The notes: a model not told the origin generated them from the sequence alone. Shown: positions 12,501 to 26,870, counted from the first letter of the stretch. The stretch: DNA of 64,000 nucleotides from Podospora bellae-mahoneyi (GCF_035222275.1 NC_085886.1:2294001-2358000); one strand, 5' to 3'. A program made the numbers and translations.

Positions 12501-15500
12501 CCGACAAGTGTGCGGGTATACAAAGTCGTGACTGGTATTGACTGGTTCGGATGTGTCATTCAGCAAGACATTCTCCTCTTGACAACCCTGTTCGCCAACC
12601 TCATTGCCGCCCTTTTCCTTCCCCACCCCTCACAAAGCAACAACATGTCGCCGGGACAGGGCCAGTATTTTCACTAGCACACCCCATGCTTTGCTGCTGT
12701 CACCCACCGATCTCGGTAGCACAGATCTCCCTTTAGCTTGCTGTAGTGCTGCTCATCTGTCTACCCATCATGCCATTCCGTTTGTCGGTTTCTGCCAACA
12801 TGTTGTTGTATGTATGTAGGTAGAGACCTGCCGTGTTAGCAGGGATCGGGTGGAGGATGAGTCGACTTCCACGCGGAGTAAGTGCCGTCATGCACGTGGA
12901 AGCCATGTATTCTGGTAAGGTTTTGTATAGTTTCCTGATTTTGGTTCTGGTAGTAGCAGACTCACCGGGTAGGTGGGTGTGTCACCGAACAAGGACTCTC
13001 GGAACCACCCAACGACCGGGCGAGGTCTCTGTTGTGGTTTCTCGGGTTCACTTGGCTTGAGACATTTTGTCAATTTGCTATGTGGTCAACCTCCGTCCCC
13101 TTCCCCCAGCCTGCCCGCCAACCCAGTCCAATGTGCTGGCACACACAGCAAGTAGCCACAGGGCCTATCATCTTGGTATTATTTGCTCCGATTCGATTCC
13201 GAGTTGTGACCAACTGGCCTTTTCCATTTATTATCTATACTCCTGAGAGACAAAGAAGAAGAGTTTGCTGTTGTAAGTTTGGGAATAAGAAAAGAAGGAA
13301 GAGAGTAAGGTTGGTACTGCGGAATAAGCGACAGGCAGGTGTGATGTATCCGCTGTTACACTTACACAAGACGACTCACGCGTTCGTTTTCGGCTGTGGG
13401 GCAGAGGGGGGTAGGGGGAATAGTTATTACCTACCTACCCCAAGTGTGTGTTCTTTTGCTTTCGGTTTATTCAGGTAGTTTCTTCTTCTTGACCGCTTTC
13501 TTGGGTATGGGTTAATCATGGGATTAATGTACAGTATCTTTGTGTTTCCTGACGTTGGGGGGGAGTCAAATGTGTGACCTGTTTTCGTCTTGCAGATTTT
13601 TTAGACAGGAAATCTGTAAAAATGGCATGATGGGCAGGTATCGTGATATACTACAGGTGGAGGTTTTATTTCATGGAGGGAGCATTTTTTGAATAGCAGT
13701 GCTCCCTGCTTTTTAGATCAGGCAGTTAGTTCCCCTGTCCTGGTAAGCAAAGTACCTGAGGTAGGTAGCTCAGGTTCATTGTGGTTGTGTGGTGGCGGTT
13801 GTGTGTGTGTGTGTGTGGGTGGGGGGGGACGACATATGCTTTGCTGTATATGCCATCTGAGGGCAAATGTGGGAATGTATATGTCGTGGGTGGGTTGGGC
13901 AACAGTTTGGCCGAGATGGAAAGTAAGGTAGTTATGGGAGTATAAAGTGAGGCGTTTCTCGTTTCAGGAGTGGCGGTCTGTAAAGTGGTTGGGTCGTACA
14001 TTCTCTCCTTTTTAGGCATTTCCGAGTGGGAAGATCGTGTGTACTATTACTCTGGTTTGTTATTGTTTATTGGTCTCCAGAGAAGGGGAGAAGGCTGGGT
14101 TGACCGGTTATTTTGGGGGTGGGGGGAGGTGTTGATCAACCTGTTCGTAGGTAGAGCCAGAAATTTGTGTGTGGGGGGGGATTTAGGTACTGCTAGACAC
14201 CACATGCCCAAAAGCAAACAGTATTAGAGCGGAAAAGAAGCAAGCTTTCCCCAGGTAAGGTTCATAAAAACTCCCCTCCTTTCCCATAACCGGAACCGAC
14301 GCAACCTCTTGACACGAACCATTGAGATCTCATCTACTACATACTACCCGTCTGTAGTAGGTACATAAGTGGACGCCACAAAATGTACGAATGACACGAT
14401 GAACAACGGGGGAGGGGGGCGCTATGCCTCTTCTGTCAGCACTTACAGTACAGATATTAGGCCTCATGCAGCAGCAGCAGCTGCTGCTGATGCTGCTGCC
14501 GCCTAGGTGGGTGAGTTGAGTGGCGACGGGACTTTTCCTGCTTGTCTGCAGTATCCGTTGCTTCCGGGTGGTGGGCGAATACCTTGGAGGAAGGAAAACG
14601 GAGGCACGTTACATTCCGTGATCCTAGACCTGCCGATTGTTTTCCCAAAACCCTGCGAGGCATGTCTTGGGTGATCTGAGACAGGAAGAGCTGTCCTCGC
14701 TCGATTTATTACCTTCGCTTGGAGGCACAACTAGTGGATGCAGGTGTCGGCAGCTTGCACGGTAGGAAGGCGATTAGTGGTTTGCCCCTGTTGAGGTGCA
14801 TGTCCGTGTGGGTGAGGTTGACGAGGTGGTTTTGGCAGGTGATTGCTTGCCTGGTCCTGAATGCTTTCGTCCATGTGATGAATCTGTTGATTTGATGTGT
14901 TTTGATGATGGTTGGTTTGCAAAGCATTGTCACGATGCAAAAGCACAATATTGAGATATACAATTTGTTTTAAATTTTTGAGTATTCTCTTTCTCTCTCT
15001 CTCCCACAGCCTCTTTGCAGCGCTCCTTCTTTCTACCCTATATATAAAACCCCTTTGGAAGCGTGTAATAACGCCTGTATTCTAGATATTCTAGACCCTT
15101 TTTTTCTCCCCAAAAAGTAGTAAAAGAAGTCTCCAGAAAATCTTGCTTCTCCCCTCGCCATCTTCAAAACTTGAGAAAAACGTGTGTGAGAACGTTTGGT
15201 ATCTCTCTAGAAATACAAGCAACAATGAGGGAAAAACACCAAAAAGTTCTCAGCCTCGAGTCAAACTCCTTTCTGCGACTTGATACCCCGAAAGCCTAAA
15301 CAGAGACGCCGGAAAATGACAATGATAAAAATGCTGATGACAAAAAATGCAAGGCAGAATCCATCATGCTTTCCAGCAGTTAAACGCCTCCCTTCTTAAA
15401 GGGGAAAAAAAAAGAAAAAAAGAAAAAAAAAGCGCAAGGCCTGGGCTTGTTGTTTGATAAAATACAACTGAGAAGTAAACCGCGGGCCGGAAACAAAAGG

Positions 15501-15642
15501 TCCAGACCGGTCCAAAAGGTCGAAGAGAAAAAGACGTTGAACAAAGAAAACAAAAAAAGCCGTTGAGATCATTCTCAATTTCGCGGCAAATAGGTGACCG
15601 GTGGTGCTAGGGTGCTAGCCGAACCGTTGACGTTGTGTTCGG
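9546..15642. other. 6.1-kb non-coding stretch downstream of phosphoesterase and homeobox genes
   Basis: No open frame here exceeds about 150 codons, and none shows a domain or plausible exon chain. Both flanking genes end towards it, so it includes their 3' regions. The plus strand is rich in T and G around 9.6-10.5 kb and 12.9-14.2 kb, with G runs and a short GT repeat near 13.80 kb. A CAG/CTG-type run lies near 14.47 kb and poly-A tracts near 15.41 kb. Confidence 0.6.
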
Positions 15643-17086
15643 TTAAACGCTGCCCCGACTCATGCTGACGGCGTGGCGGCGCTTAAGGTTCTCCAGGTCG
15701 TCCTCGTAGGCGCTGCCGTCTCCATCGCTCATGGGGCTGTCCCGCTTTCCAAGGCCCATGTCGTATTCGCCGCGCTCGGTAGAAGTGAGAAGCTTGCCGT
15801 CGGCGTTGCGGCCCGCCGAGGACATGGCATCCGATTCGGCGCGCGCGTTATTAAGCATGACGGGGAGCTGGCGCCGGCGGGCGTTGATGAACCAGTTGGA
15901 GATTTGATCTGGTTGTCAACGGTTAGTGGTGACCATGAACAAACGGTGTGGCGTTACTTACTCATTTGGAGGCCCGTTTGGCGCATGAGCTCCTGCTTCT
16001 CATCCTCGGTCGGGTATGGGTGGTGCAAATGAGCGACGAACCAGGCACGAAGCTTATCTGTCGTCTCCTTGGGCAAGTTCCCGCGACGCTTGCGCTGCTT
16101 GTTCTCGCCGTTCATGCCCATGCCTCCCAGCTCACCAACGCGCATGTACTCTGGGTAGCCCGAGCCGTAACCACCGGCCGAGAAAGGGGTGCGGTCGAAA
16201 GGCCCAACAGAGCTCATTGAGAGCGACTGAACGCGCGAGGGATGGTGGTAGCCAAAGTAGGCGCTAGATCGGTGGTGAGGGGGGTAGCCCTCCCCAGAAT
16301 TGGAGCTAGAGTGGCCTCCCATGATGTGACGGAAGTTGTCGGGATAATCATCCTCGCTTGAAGGACCACGAATCCGAGGCATCGTCGCCGAGCGCTGATC
16401 AAAGTTCATGGTGGGAAGCCTTGGAAGGGTAGGCCGACTCATGTATCGGTCTGAAGATTCGATGGGTGCTGACTCCCTCATGGATGGGAGATTTCGGTGC
16501 GAGGCGTAAGGGCTTCTCCGAGATGGGCTCCTCGCCCAGGTCTCGTTCAAGGACCTAGAAGCGATGGCGGGCGACATTCCCCGGCCTCCATGATACTCTC
16601 GCTGAGGGCTGGGGTACACTCTTGGGATCTGACTTCCACGCTCATCCCTGTCTTCCCCGACCGACAACCGCCTGCGCTTGTTCTGGTTTGGTGAATGTGT
16701 GTAGGAAGGGGGAGTGATGGCGCCAGCTGGGTATCCTGCAACAGGTGATGCTACCGAGGATGGTACTCTGGTGTTGGCGTCTGAAGGCCTCGACTGCATC
16801 GAAAGCTCAGGAATCATCTGGTTCTCTTGTTAGCTGACCACGACCACCGAATAAACACTCCCGGGTCAATTACCTGTCGAATCGAGGGAAGAGCAACCCT
16901 CTCGGGCTCACTCGGCCTTCTCGAGTTGAAGCCATAATCGGCTTGTCTGTGCTCGTCCCAAGCAAACTCACGCTTGAACGCAGAGTGAGGGGAAGGTTGG
17001 GCCATGGCGATCATCGACATGGTGTTGTAGTTTTCGGTTTCTTGTCCGCGAACACGATAAGAGGATGCTGAAGGGCTATATTCCAT
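15643..17086 (-). CDS. TALE-class homeobox (KN domain) transcription factor
   Basis: Three exons (17086-16874, 16817-15962, 15908-15643) give 444 residues. The start at 17086 (MEYSPSAS) is the first methionine with a natural N-terminus; an upstream in-frame ATG at 17137 would add 17 residues. The homeodomain covers about residues 312-375 and is cut by a phase-1 intron. It has a basic KRRGNLPKE arm, then AHLHHPYPTEDEK with the three-residue PYP loop extension that defines TALE proteins, and the DNA-contacting helix NQISNWFINARRRQLP across the splice. The rest is Ser-, Pro- and Arg-rich and disordered. Fungal TALE factors commonly control fruiting-body or hyphal development; that role is inferred here. 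The gene sits alone in about 22 kb of otherwise gene-poor DNA, which suggests extended regulatory sequence. Confidence 0.92.
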
Positions 17087-20000
17087 GTGGAACAAATAGA
17101 GCAAAACTGTTTCAGATGCCTGCCACACAGCGAGCAACTTTCTGAAAAAGATCGAAGGCGAAAACTTGGCTGTCTCGGTGATGATATGATGTCAGGAGGT
17201 TGGAGAGTTCGGCAGAAGCAAAGAAGTGGTGATGTTTCGAGTCCTGCCGAGTTCAGAATGGGACGATGATGATGTATCGATGCAATGAAGCAGGGAGGTT
17301 TGGATGAAAGGGGGCGAGTGATATGAGTCCTTTTGTACAGCGTGCCGGTTGCGTCCCAGGTGCCAGGACCGCCTTCCCAAATCTCGATTTAAGTTGACGA
17401 TTGGATACAATGGGTTTTGACGCACAGATGGCGTACCCAAATAAAAAAAAATAAAAAAATAAAAAAGCTGCTAGACAAAGTGTCGACGCAGTCGCAACGG
17501 CGGGAAGCTTAATTCGAAACCGCTACTATCAAGAAGCGAACAGGTCAAGCTATCCAGGCTAAAAAGGTCAGCAAATTCCCTAGTGGTCTCCGAGAGACAT
17601 TGGGCGCTGGTTGAGGGAAAACGGTCCGCTCATCGACAGTCGAGGCTTTTGCAGCTTTGGTGAAAGGGCGGAAGCAAGTTTTGAGGAAAGGCAAGGAAGA
17701 GGCTCAACGGGAGTTATATTAAAAGCTGGAGCAGGTTGAGATCGTATGGGGCCACCCTAACGCACAACAAGGCCGGGCATGCGAGCAGGGGGGCGAGGAT
17801 GACATCGACACCAGCCAGGGGGGGGGAACCAGGACAAGCAGCTGCTCCAGAGAGTACGAGTACGTATTGTGGATAGCTGTCTGTACGATACGCCCTGTAC
17901 TGTAAGTACAGACGGAGCGAGAAACAGAACAAAGACAGACGGGCAGGTCGGCAGGACGGGAGGACAGGGTCAAGGGCAGTTCGGCTGTGGCCCGGTCCTT
18001 GGAGCATGGGGTGGGGGAGGGAAGAACCAGTGTGGAGTGTGAGAGCCGGGTTTGCCAGTTGCCAGACGGAGAGCACTGCGTTATTGGGGAAGTGATAGGA
18101 TAGCGTTCTGCAAGACCGCGTAAGGTCCCTAGTGTAGGGCCTTTTTCGAACAATGTGAGAAACCCCGGGTCCGAAAGACAGAAAACGGACGGTAACAGTG
18201 CCATGTAACCCTTCCCTCTGTCTGCTTGCTGTCTGCTGCTGCGTCGGCGGGTCAGGGCCTGCGGCAGCAATGGGGTGGCGTTGCCTTGGTGTGGTGGTTG
18301 TGGTGGTGGTGGTGAATGATGGTGATGGTGGTGGTGGGACAGCGGCGAGATTTTCCAGACGGGATTCCTGAAGCTTTGGGAGGTGCAGTTGTCGTGCCGA
18401 GGATGGTGCTTCTCCTCGTTGTAGCAAGTAGCAAGGCTCGAGAGAGGGAAGACGAGGCCCATGTGAGAAGGTACTCCGTGCTCCGTGCATGGGGGATTGT
18501 ACTGTACAGTACCGAGAAACAGGAGCAGGAGACGGGCCAAGTGCTAGAGAGGTAAGGTAGGTAGGTAGGGAGAGGTGCAAGAGACGTTGGCCGACAGGGG
18601 TCTTCGCTAAGACCCATGGACAGCCTACTCCCTCCCCGGCACCCCCCGTCGTGGTTTCGGTGGGCCACCCCCAGTCTCCTTGCACGACGGTTGGCGAAGC
18701 TAGATGAAATTGCCCGATGGAAGAAGATTCTCTGACAAGGGGATCCCTTCCACGCGTGCCATCGCATCTGCAGACACGCCCTCCCAGCCCAGTGCGTGCA
18801 CCAATTCACAGTCCACTGCACCACGCCAAGCCGAGCACACGGGAGTTGTGTCCTGTTCGAGCTGCTCGGAGGAAGCGCCGTAGCTTTCCGCTGGGTCCTG
18901 CGCACTTTTTGACAACATACCACACTCCCACAGCCATCTCAGCCCTGCCTCTTTTGGTGAATGACAACCCGGGAGACGAACACACTCCCATGCCCGTGGC
19001 CGGCGGTGACGTGCGGAACCAGCCCGGCGAGTCTCCTGCAGGAGAACAACGACTGATTGATGAGAGCAGAGCAGAGCAGCAGGGCAGCCCGAGGGCGTGG
19101 AATGAAACGACAGTCTTAGCTGACTAGGAACGGTGAAACTTGCCGTTCACGGGCTCACCCACGGCGCTGGGTGCTGTTTGGACTCAACTGTAAGTGATGT
19201 GATTAGCTAGGAGCATGGGAATGTGAATCGTAAAATGTGAACCGCAATTCCGAAAGCCCATGCACCGCGTAGTGTGAGGTCATGGCGTGGTGTTGGTGCT
19301 GCGGCTAGCAAATTCAGTGGGTGCCTCGGTGCCTGACTGTTATTCGGCGACTGCCTGACTGCTGACGTGATGTGGATTTCAAGTGGTTTCTGCATCCCCA
19401 GAAGTTGAGTTTGCTTTTGCTGTCATTTCGATCCCGGTTGACAAAAGTCCGAAAAGCATCGGACTGGAGATAAATTGCTCGCAAAAGGCCGAGTTTGGTG
19501 CTGTGAACTGGCCTGGCATTGGTTGGCATCTGGACACTGTCTGCCACTGCAGCCACACTACACTACTGCTCCCTAGGAGCACAGGGCACACTCTGCACAG
19601 TGACCTGGAATCCCTTCTGACCGGCCAGAGCCAAGCGCCGGCAGCCGCGACTTTACAACTAGAGCGGGATAATCAAAAGTCAAATGACAGATCAGTAATC
19701 TGTTTGCCGCGCCATGATTCAGATCATCGCCCAAATATTAGCACGGGCTATCAAGCCACCCGTTCCTGGCGAAACCTGGCGAGCGAGAGCTGTCACTGAG
19801 CAAGAGCCGGAAGTGGGGTGGGGGGGTGGGGGGGGATGCGATCGTAGCTGCCAGATCTGACTTGATTTTTTGACATTTCAAGTGGGGGGACCACCATCAG
19901 GCAGGTGAGGCAGGCGGGCAACCTGGAAGCTCGTCATCGAAATTCCAAAGTTCCCTCCTCCTTTGCCTCCCACATTTCATAATCATACCTACCTTATTCC

Positions 20001-23000
20001 TCACCCCATCGATCACGCCAGTCTCGGCCGGGTCAGCATGCCGTACACGTACACTACACTACAACTACCAACGATCTGCGGGGAGTGCCGTCCCGCCATG
20101 GTTTGATAGCAGCAGCCAGGAGGCACATTGTTGGATGGCTGTTGCTTTTGCTCGGTAACGACAGGTCTAGCAATCCGCCATATCACAAACCCCCAAGCCG
20201 AGATTGGCCAACTGACGCTATTTGTAGGCACCGAGACGCCTCCTGCAGGTCCCAATCCTCTGGACCTCGAATGAAGATTTCGGGACGAGGTGGTTCAGCT
20301 ACCATCTGCTTGGGCCGCAGGCAGCTTATCTGGACGAGAGGGGACCGAGGACAGCCGATCTTCCGCGCCGATCGTCACAAGCCATCAAAGTCCAAAAGCC
20401 TATCCATCTTACCAACCCAGCCTGTCGGAACAGCCTCCGATGGATGGGAACTGTATTTCCTTCCGCCTTTCCGTCGTGGTGCGACGCAGCGACTCTGTGC
20501 GTGCTGCACATCAGACGCGGTCGATGCCTCTGGTCTGAAAGTCTATGTATGTTCATGAAAAGCGTCGTTGTCGACACATGCCAAGTAGAGGTTGTGTTGA
20601 TTACAGATTTGGCAAGGCGTTCGGGCACCAGTTCGATCAATTAAGGTGAGATTGTGAGACACCCTGGCCATGTATGCCATCGGAACCTGGCGATTGGCTG
20701 CTCGGTGAGCCTGTGGGGGTCAGCAACGGTCATGAAACTAATTGCCGGGCTCTGATCTAGATTGCGATTGGTCCCCTCAGATCTGTCAAACCAAACTAGG
20801 AAGTTCTCTGGTCAGGTCCCCGAGTGCAAAGCCAACATCCAGACATCAGCACACGGCCCTCCGGATTGCCCATCCGTCCCGGCAATTGCGTGCAGTCCTT
20901 CGCCGTCTTCATCGCCGTCTCTCTGGCACCGGATCGACGAGCACTTTCATCAACTGGTGACGGACAAACCACGGCAACGGACCTTGCTACCTTGCTCTGC
21001 GGAACCATTGCACACCGGCGACGCGCCAGCCTGCTGACGTTTCAACATCTTATTAATATCAACCTTCTGCCAGGCTCGACTAGCTGCATGACTTGGGCGT
21101 CGGAGCTACATTCGAGATGTGCACAGTTAGGGAAAGTGCGTGAAACACATTTAAACCAAGCGCTGTGGAAGAGAAGGCAGAAGGCTACCGCCTGCCCTTC
21201 CATGTCACTGTGGAAGTGTCCTGTACAACCGTCTGTCCTCCAGCTCGTGGGAAACCTATGTATCCTCGTGTTTTACACGTCAAGCGGTGAGGAGCTCAGC
21301 CGACTCACACATGACACCTGGGGGCCAATCAAGACCTGCGCCAATACTCTGGGCTATCCAGCCATCACACAAGTGTTTAATGGATTGCTGCACAAGACCG
21401 GACGGGGAAAGGCAGCGAGTATCCTCATAATATCGACTGCCTCGGAAACCACAGCACATCTACCCCCCAAGACTGCCCACAGCTGCTCGGCTCGATTTGC
21501 CATTGTGCGGACGATCGATCTCTGTCAAGCAGTGGCATCTGTGGCGTCTCTCGTGACCTCAGCTGAGGGGGAGGGCTTTGTCATATATATGAAGCAGCAA
21601 CCGCCCCCAGCTGCACGTCAGTTCCGAAGAGACCACTGCGCCGTGGGCAATCCCCCCGCCCACTACCCAACAACGAACCAATATGGGTTGCACACAGATC
21701 GGTGTCCCGTCAGGATGTTGGGGACTGACGCGGGGAAGATGCGATTCGTAGTGGCACAAGCTGGCTGGGCTCTGGCTGCTGACTCCTAGTGTCCTGTATA
21801 GAGGTTTCCGGCTTCATCAGACGCGGAGATCTCGCATCCAAGACATTTGCTAGGCCGAATGTGCCAGCACATACATGCTGCACGATCAAGACCATCGTCA
21901 CTTCAAATACCTGACAAAATGTCCTGTACGCCCCGAAGAACTACAACTGTTCTGGGCGGAGCGTCGTCCATCCTAGTCGACTGGACCACCAACAGCCTTC
22001 CCCAACCACCACTACCGCCAACCACCATCCCGATAACACCCCGCCATTGCCGCTCCGATCGGCTAGAATCAACCGAGAAGTTGCTCCACCAACATGGTAG
22101 CAGGTGTGAATCCAGGATTCCAGTTCATCCCGCCTGAAGCTGTTCCTCCTGGGCTGCAGGTGAACATTGAAACGGCCTTGATGCTTCACCACTGTCTCTT
22201 CACGTACGATGTTTCTGCGCAACAGATGGAGCGCCTACATGGGTCGAGATAGTAGACCTGGCCTCCAATTTCTGGCCGACATTGCTTGGTAAATTTCAAC
22301 GACACCTTACGAGAAACAGGTCAGGAGAGCCACATATTACATGCCATGTCGTGCAAGCTGGCGAGTTGATCGAGGCTCCGAACACGAAGGGGTTGAAATT
22401 CGACTTGCTGCCCAACATTATTGACAGAGAGGCAACTGGTGTTTCCTCGTTCGGTGACGTACATATTCGTAGGTGTATGACAGTAAGCCTATTTTCTGCC
22501 GGTACCCCCAAAGGGCAGCTCAAAGTGTGCGGTTGTCGCCCAACGCCGAGGCTTACATTCTCTTTTGGTGAGAGGTCCTTTCGTCTGTCACCTGACAGCA
22601 CCATGCTCCGCAACCGTCTTTGGAACGAACCACACAGCCAGGGCCCGGCAATCTCGCAAGCGCCATCCCTTCTAGGACAGGCGCGAGGCTATTCCGAACC
22701 ATGTCGTCCCCGTGTCGTCCCCGGGTCACCCCCGGGTCGCGTCCCGCTTCGTCCCATCTTATGGCCGCTCAGTCAGCATCGTGACGGGCAACTGCGGGTG
22801 CTGGATTCTTGCGCAACAATTTCTGGAATGGACAGGGGAAAAGACGCGATGTCTGACCCAGGGGGGCTCGCCAAGAGGAGTTAGGGAAACAAAAGTCAAC
22901 TGGGGAGGGCATTGCCCGCACCAGGGGTACCCCTGATTTCGCAGACAGACCGGGGTGCCGCTCTGTACGGTACGGTAATTCAAGTGTAATAATACAGATG

Positions 23001-26000
23001 ATGACACTTTGCGCAGGATGGACAACGCGGACACGCGGACAAGCCAGCAAGAAACCCCCGCTCGGAAGGTGAGCAAGACCTGACTCTCTTTGCCGGATCA
23101 TCAACCGCAGCAACCAGTAGTGCTCCGACCCCCGAGCCGGCCAAATCTGGACATTGATACATAAGGCCCGGCGCCCACATCCCGGCCTGTCAATGCTTGT
23201 CATTGACCCTGACCGGGGTTACAGAGAACGATTTACACGGGACAGTCTCGGCGATCCTCTCATCAGCAAGCTCACTGACATCAGAACCGGTCACGGGGAG
23301 GAGCGCATCCGATGGTTTGAGAATCTGGGTGCAGCATATGCATCTCTATTCCAAAGGCATTAATCGAACAATCGATCTTTTTCAGCTTCCCAAGATCGGG
23401 CCACTGCAGCCGTCATTGGCCAGCTGTGTTCGGAGAAACCATAGCAGTTGATTACCACGCCAAACCGATGACAAGGCGTGGGGACAGCAAATGCATCCTT
23501 GTTTGGGCCGAGTTGTCAACTTTACGGATATTGATGAGAGCAGCAAAATCAGCAAACAGGCACGCCCCTATGCTACCGTAAGGATCTCACGGTGTTGCGG
23601 GAAATCTTGCCGTCTAGTGCCCCCCGCGGCTCAACCCTGGGGCAAGGCTCAGACGGCATAGTGCTCCGTCCCCCAGGCTCTTTCCAACCTCACCCAACAT
23701 ATCATGACATCAGCCGTTCGCCGGCCACCGACGGGTAGCTACAGAGGCCTTCGATAGGACGAGAGAAGCGGTTGTGGGATCAAGTCGCACAAAACATGCG
23801 ACACTCTCTTCCGCCATGCCACAAATGTCACCGCCGCCGTGGTCACGGCCAAAAGAAAAAGGAGACAGGAGCTGAGTCCGAAACTCCCATCCCGTACCGT
23901 GGCCAAGCAATTTTCGTCGCTGGTCTTGCCGGTACACAATGCGCTTGCTTGACACGTTGCCCACGGTGCTGGAACGCGGGACCGAGTCGGTGAAATATTA
24001 TTCAGGCATTCTCTATCTATCATGCTCTTCTCAGCCGCCCGTTAATAAGCTCGTCTCCTTTTTTTTTTTTTGCTGCCTTCTTGTCCAACCCCACGAGTCC
24101 ATACGATGCTACACGACCTCTATTCCGAGCAGGATTCCGCCGCCACCGATGCCTTTTTGTCTTTCAGCTGGAGGGAAAGCGTCCTAGGTGAAAGGATGAC
24201 TCGTTGATATCTGGTACCTGGCCAAAGTCTGGAAAAGCGCTGCCTGAGCCAGTCTGTTGGCTATCCTCGCCCGCCTGCCTTGGAGATGGTTCCTGCAGGA
24301 AGCGCAGCGCAGGCAGCGCGGACTGTTAATTAATATATCTGACATGTACAGGGACTGCCAAGGACTGCCAACTGCCGCACCAGAGCTACGGCCGTGTCGA
24401 GGAGAAAGCTATGCCAACCGGTCCAGCCGAGCCTTGCGGGAGGACTCGAGAAAAACCCGTCGATGCCGTTATTGTTCATGAGGGTGACTTGAACGGGCGG
24501 TGAAGCGGTTGTCAGCTTGTCTTCGGTGGTGAATATCAACAAGCCAGTATAGGACGGAGTTTGCCGAGAGTCATCGTTCTGCGTGTCTTCCACAAAAGGA
24601 TCGTCCCTCGGACGGACACGTGGACTGGTGAGGGCAGCACCACACTTTTCTTCTTGTCTAACAGGTCCCTGTCAACAGCTTCCTTGCTCCTGATACATGC
24701 GGGAACGGGATTCGGGAAGATTTGGAAGGCAAAATAAAATTCGGCGATAACACAAGATAGGGGCCCCCTGATAATGAAATTTGGGTGCGGCATTTGGGAA
24801 GACCTGCTCAAAACAGTGCAGCTCCTCCGTCACTGTCGTCTGATGTTCTCCGCAAAAAGCCCTGACTACATTAGCTCAACCCCGGTCCCCGAAGGGACAG
24901 GGTTCTGTGTGTATGATGCCTTGTTCGGAAGGACAAGTGGAGGTCATGGTTCGATGGCATCCCGAAGATGCAGCATCCTTGGAGGATTTCCTGGGCGGCG
25001 AAAATGGCATACCTGGCTTGCGTCAGCAACAAGGCGCCGCTCTTTTTTTCTTCTGCGTTCGCTGCGGACTGCAGCTTTCCATATTGATGGCCCCGTCTTT
25101 TTGTATTAAACTTTCGGGGGGGGTTGAGAAAGGGAAGCAAGAGCCCAAGCCGGAAGATGCACACGACGACGGATCCGGAGCGACGGCGGTACACTCCGGC
25201 TGGCCGCCCCATGCCCATTATACGACCACGAGATAGGCGCGGGAGACTGCAACGAAAAGAAAGGTTGTTGTGAGAACACGCCAGTCCGAATACATAGGCA
25301 GTTTAGCGAGCGAGGTGGGCTTTGTTTTTTTCTTTTTTTATCTTACTGTACACACAGTAACACATGCTTGAAGGTTGGGGGAGGATCAGCAAGATCTCGG
25401 CTACGACGCTGGTGGTGACGATATGACCTCCTCTTCTTGCTTGGTCTCTCCTTCCGTTACCCCTTGCTGCTCATCAACCGCGGAACCAAGAGAAGGACCG
25501 CCGGGCGGCCGTTGACCGAGGTCCTTCCGAGTGGGAAAGGAAAAGAGAAAACCCAACGGTGGTAGGTGGTGGCTCGAGTCGTGGCTGGCTCACCACGAGG
25601 TAGATAGTAGGTCATCCACCATTCATCATTCCTCCTTCCAAGTCGGGACAAGAAAGCATCGATTTGTCAGGCGGGCCTCACGGGGACATGCGGGACCTTT
25701 TCTAGTGTCCTATGCTAGAACAAGTTTAAATTCTGGGCCAAGGGAATTGTTTCTCCTCATATCACAAGCTTGTTTGTGGAGAAGGTAGGAATGGGGGGGG
25801 GGGGGTGTTGACTCCGCAAAAGTTGAGCATGACACTTTTGACAGCAGCAAAGAAAGCTGTCAAGTTTGACAGTCGCCAAGCGGTTGGTCCCTACCCCTGA
25901 CGCCGCCGCCGGCATGCTTTTAGAGTGGGGGGTGGTTTTTGACCGTTGTAGCAGCAAAAGAAAAAAAGGAGGGGAAACAGACAGGGCAACTCTCGGCTTT

Positions 26001-26080
26001 CTTGGTAATTTTTTCTTTTTCTCCACACACTTCGGTTGATGGGGGAGGGGGGGCTTTCACGTGTGAGCGGCAAGATGAGA

Positions 26081-26104
26081 GAGAGAAAGAGAGAGAGAGA
26101 GAGA
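26081..26104. repeat. GA-rich microsatellite
   Basis: A short purine tract with AG dinucleotide units and one AAAG interruption, within the T/G-rich part of the gene-poor stretch. Confidence 0.6.
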
Positions 26105-26145
26105 AGGACTCCACCGAAGCGGGTAGTTTGGCACATGCTCGGCAT

Positions 26146-26174
26146 GTTCGTTCGTTCGTTCATTCGATCGTTCG
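26146..26174. repeat. GTTC tetranucleotide microsatellite
   Basis: Four GTTC units followed by diverged ATTC/GATC units. It lies about 40 bases from the GA tract. Confidence 0.65.
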
Positions 26175-26831
26175 CGTGTGGGAGGGTGAGATGTGAGCTC
26201 GGCTTTTCAACAAATTTATTATTACTGGTTCCAGATTCGAGGATGGATGGCGTCTGGGTTTTGTTGGCGGTGGAATTTTGTTGCTTTCGTCGGGATCACC
26301 ATGACTCTTTCGCACTTGCCTTTTTCTGCTCTGTCCTCCGCCCCAACCGATTTTTGGCGTAAGGTGCTCGAATCATGGGTTGATCGATTTCTCTCTCGCT
26401 CGGAGTACGGGGTTTTGACTGGTGAGTTGAATCCCTTTTTCAACGCCGAGAGTTCCGGGGAGTGGGTTTCCCTGCCTTTTTTTTTTTTTTTTTTGTTTTT
26501 ATGGAGGGTATCGTCTTATTCGTATGTATATACGGTACAGTATAGTACGGATTGGGAGTAGGTTGTCATTCCGAATTTTTGCGCGCGCAGGGGGAGATAT
26601 GGGGGTAGTAGTGTAGTAGAAATGTTGCTGCTACGGATACGCAGGACATATAATCTCTGTGGTGCACGAAATATAATGAAATTTTATAGGGATGGTAGCA
26701 GCGTCGGGGGTTTTTTCTTTAGAGGGGTGGGGGAGGGACTGTAGTGGGAGAACTGTTTTGTTACACAGTACGTTGGGAAATGCTACGCTTGGTGGTGATG
26801 AGGATGAGATGGCATGACGGGTTTGTTGTGG

Positions 26832-26870
26832 TGGTTATGGTTATGGTTATGCTTATGCTTATGATTATGG
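26832..26870. repeat. hexanucleotide repeat TTATGG/TTATGC
   Basis: About six tandem units: three TTATGG-type, two TTATGC-type and a diverged end. It is not telomeric (TTAGGG) in unit sequence. Confidence 0.7.

Noticed and set aside
17714-18923. Overlapping minus frames of 323, 273 and 223 codons
   Set aside because: Three frames are open over the same DNA; they are low-complexity (His/Pro/Ser runs) with no domains, which indicates low stop density rather than a gene.
22282-22884. 200-codon plus frame
   Set aside because: No domain, no coding bias, and conflicting open frames on the minus strand; treated as chance.
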